This document shows, in pieces, positions 6,778-7,283 of a stretch of DNA of 7,283 nt. This DNA is from Candidatus Omnitrophota bacterium (lineage in GTDB: Bacteria > Omnitrophota > Gorgyraeia > Duberdicusellales > 4484-171), in the NCBI GenBank assembly GCA_016939345.1, contig JAFGHG010000055.1:1-7283 (forward strand). Direction: 5' to 3'. The number at the start of each line of letters is the position of its first letter. Position 1 is the first letter of the stretch. The notes beneath the pieces are model-generated. The model was given only the letters and a program-made list of their open reading frames with translations, did not search any database and was not told where the DNA came from. Both the position numbers and the translations under genes were made by a program.

Positions 6778-6805
6778 TTGACATTTCCTAAGTTTATGAT
6801 ATAAA
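6778..6805 (+). promoter_or_regulatory. Sigma70-type promoter for rplM
   Basis: A perfect -35 box TTGACA (6778-6783) is followed after 16 bases by TATAAA (6800-6805), one mismatch from TATAAT. Transcription should start near 6811-6814, leaving a leader of about 86-90 bases before the rplM start. Location right after a terminator and ahead of a highly expressed ribosomal protein gene supports it. The start site itself is inferred. Confidence 0.82.
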
Positions 6806-6836
6806 AGCCACTATGACTTCAAATCTGTCTTAATCC

Positions 6837-6855
6837 TATAAGACATGGTTTTATA
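6837..6855 (+). promoter_or_regulatory. Small hairpin in the rplM 5' leader
   Basis: TATAAGAC (6837-6844) can pair with GTTTTATA (6848-6855), including one G-U pair, around a three-base ATG loop. It sits in the middle of the predicted leader, about 43 bases ahead of the start codon. Ribosomal protein leaders often carry autoregulatory structures, but this stem is mostly A-U and too small to claim such a role. It could be chance. Confidence 0.3.
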
Positions 6856-6883
6856 AATATCTGTGGCTGATAGAGATGTAATT

Positions 6884-6888
6884 GGAGG
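6884..6888 (+). promoter_or_regulatory. rplM: Ribosome binding site of rplM
   Basis: GGAGG lies 10 bases before the GTG at 6899. It is the strongest Shine-Dalgarno match in the window. It rules out the in-frame TTG at 6890, only one base away from it, and supports GTG as the start. Confidence 0.8.
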
Positions 6889-6898
6889 ATTGGTAAGA

Positions 6899-7283
6899 GT
6901 GAAAAAAACAAAATTTTTTACAAAAGAAAAGAGGGATTGGGTAATTATTGATGCCAAAGATAAGGTATTAGGGCGTTTAGCCGCTAAGATAGCCAGGATA
7001 TTAATGGGCAAGACAAAAGCTACCTATACCCCCAATGCTCTTTGTGGTGATAAGGTGGTTGTTATAAATGCCAGCCATGTTCTTTATACCGGCAATAAAG
7101 AAAAAAAGAAAATATACGATAAATACAGCGGCTATCCCAGCGGACGCAAAGTAATGAACTTGAGCACCCTGAGAGAAAAAAATCCTTCTAAAGTTTTGTT
7201 GCTTGCCGTAAAAGGTATGCTGCCGAAAAATAATCTAGGCGCAATGATGTTTAAATCTCTAAAAGTATACCCAGAGTCTTCTC
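6899..7283 (+). CDS. rplM: 50S ribosomal protein L13, N-terminal 128 residues (3' truncated by window edge)
   Basis: GTG 6899 opens a frame that stays open to the window end, giving 128 residues of the usual ~142-150. It matches L13, an early-assembling protein of the large ribosomal subunit. Recognisable blocks are KRDWVIIDAKDKVLGRLAAK (residues 11-30), MGKTKATYTPN (about 36-46), GDKVVVINA (about 50-58), TGNK (about 64-67), the central YSGYPSGRK (about 76-84), and the near-diagnostic AVKGMLPKN followed by LGAMMFKSLKVY (roughly 104-125). The family signature is intact. It has its own promoter and strong ribosome binding site, separate from the his unit. In most bacteria rpsI (S9) follows directly; that lies beyond the window. 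No anomalies are visible. Confidence 0.97.
   Translation, partial: MKKTKFFTKEKRDWVIIDAKDKVLGRLAAKIARILMGKTKATYTPNALCGDKVVVINASHVLYTGNKEKKKIYDKYSGYPSGRKVMNLSTLREKNPSKVLLLAVKGMLPKNNLGAMMFKSLKVYPESS

Noticed and set aside
6795..6800. TATGAT as an alternative -10 box for rplM
   Set aside because: It is only 11 bases from TTGACA, too close. TATAAA at 6800-6805 gives a proper 16-base spacing.
6811..7011. Minus-strand open frame across the rplM leader and start
   Set aside because: It overlaps a well-supported + strand promoter, ribosome site and L13 start, and its protein has no recognisable motif.
1..7283. CRISPR arrays, tRNA or rRNA genes, insertion sequences, inverted terminal repeats, toxin-antitoxin or defence genes
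   Set aside because: Nothing resembling any of these was seen. Coding sequence fills the window apart from short gaps and the 6755-6898 intergenic region.

Overview
The window reads as ordinary bacterial chromosome of moderate GC, densely packed, with every gene on the + strand. Nothing in it looks mobile, phage-derived or defence-related. The set (HtrA-type protease, RecX, alanyl-tRNA synthetase, four histidine biosynthesis enzymes, ribosomal protein L13) is bacterial housekeeping. The mix of GTG and ATG starts, the scarcity of Shine-Dalgarno sites and the divergent His enzymes suggest an uncultured lineage, with Omnitrophota (PVC-like) as my guess from general impression. That placement is inference and was not tested.

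Layout. Positions 1-430 hold the C-terminal end of a two-PDZ HtrA/DegP-like serine protease. Then follow recX (451-906), alaS (935-3541), hisD (about 3563-4777), hisB (4798-5415), hisH (5419-6042) and hisA (6044-6754). Gaps run from 1 to about 28 bases and I see no terminator or convincing promoter between these genes, so they probably form one transcription unit. A compact intrinsic terminator overlaps the hisA stop codon. It is followed at once by a near-consensus sigma70-type promoter, a leader of about 90 bases with a small hairpin, a strong ribosome binding site, and the first 128 codons of rplM (L13), which runs off the end. No stretch longer than 300 bases lacks a gene; the longest is 6755-6898.

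How the genes work together. HisB, HisH and HisA, with HisD at the last two steps, cover the middle and end of histidine synthesis. HisF, the obligate partner of HisH, is missing, as are hisG, hisI/E, hisC and a histidinol phosphatase. The terminator after hisA shows they must lie elsewhere. RecX next to alaS resembles the common recA-recX-alaS order, but a protease gene sits where recA would be.

What deserves a second look is mainly the hisB product, which keeps the family frame but departs at several normally invariant active-site positions. Others are a shortened HisD, a five-tract G-quadruplex motif inside hisH, a four-cysteine insert in AlaRS, and the linkage of alaS to his genes. I found no clear sign of a wholly new system.
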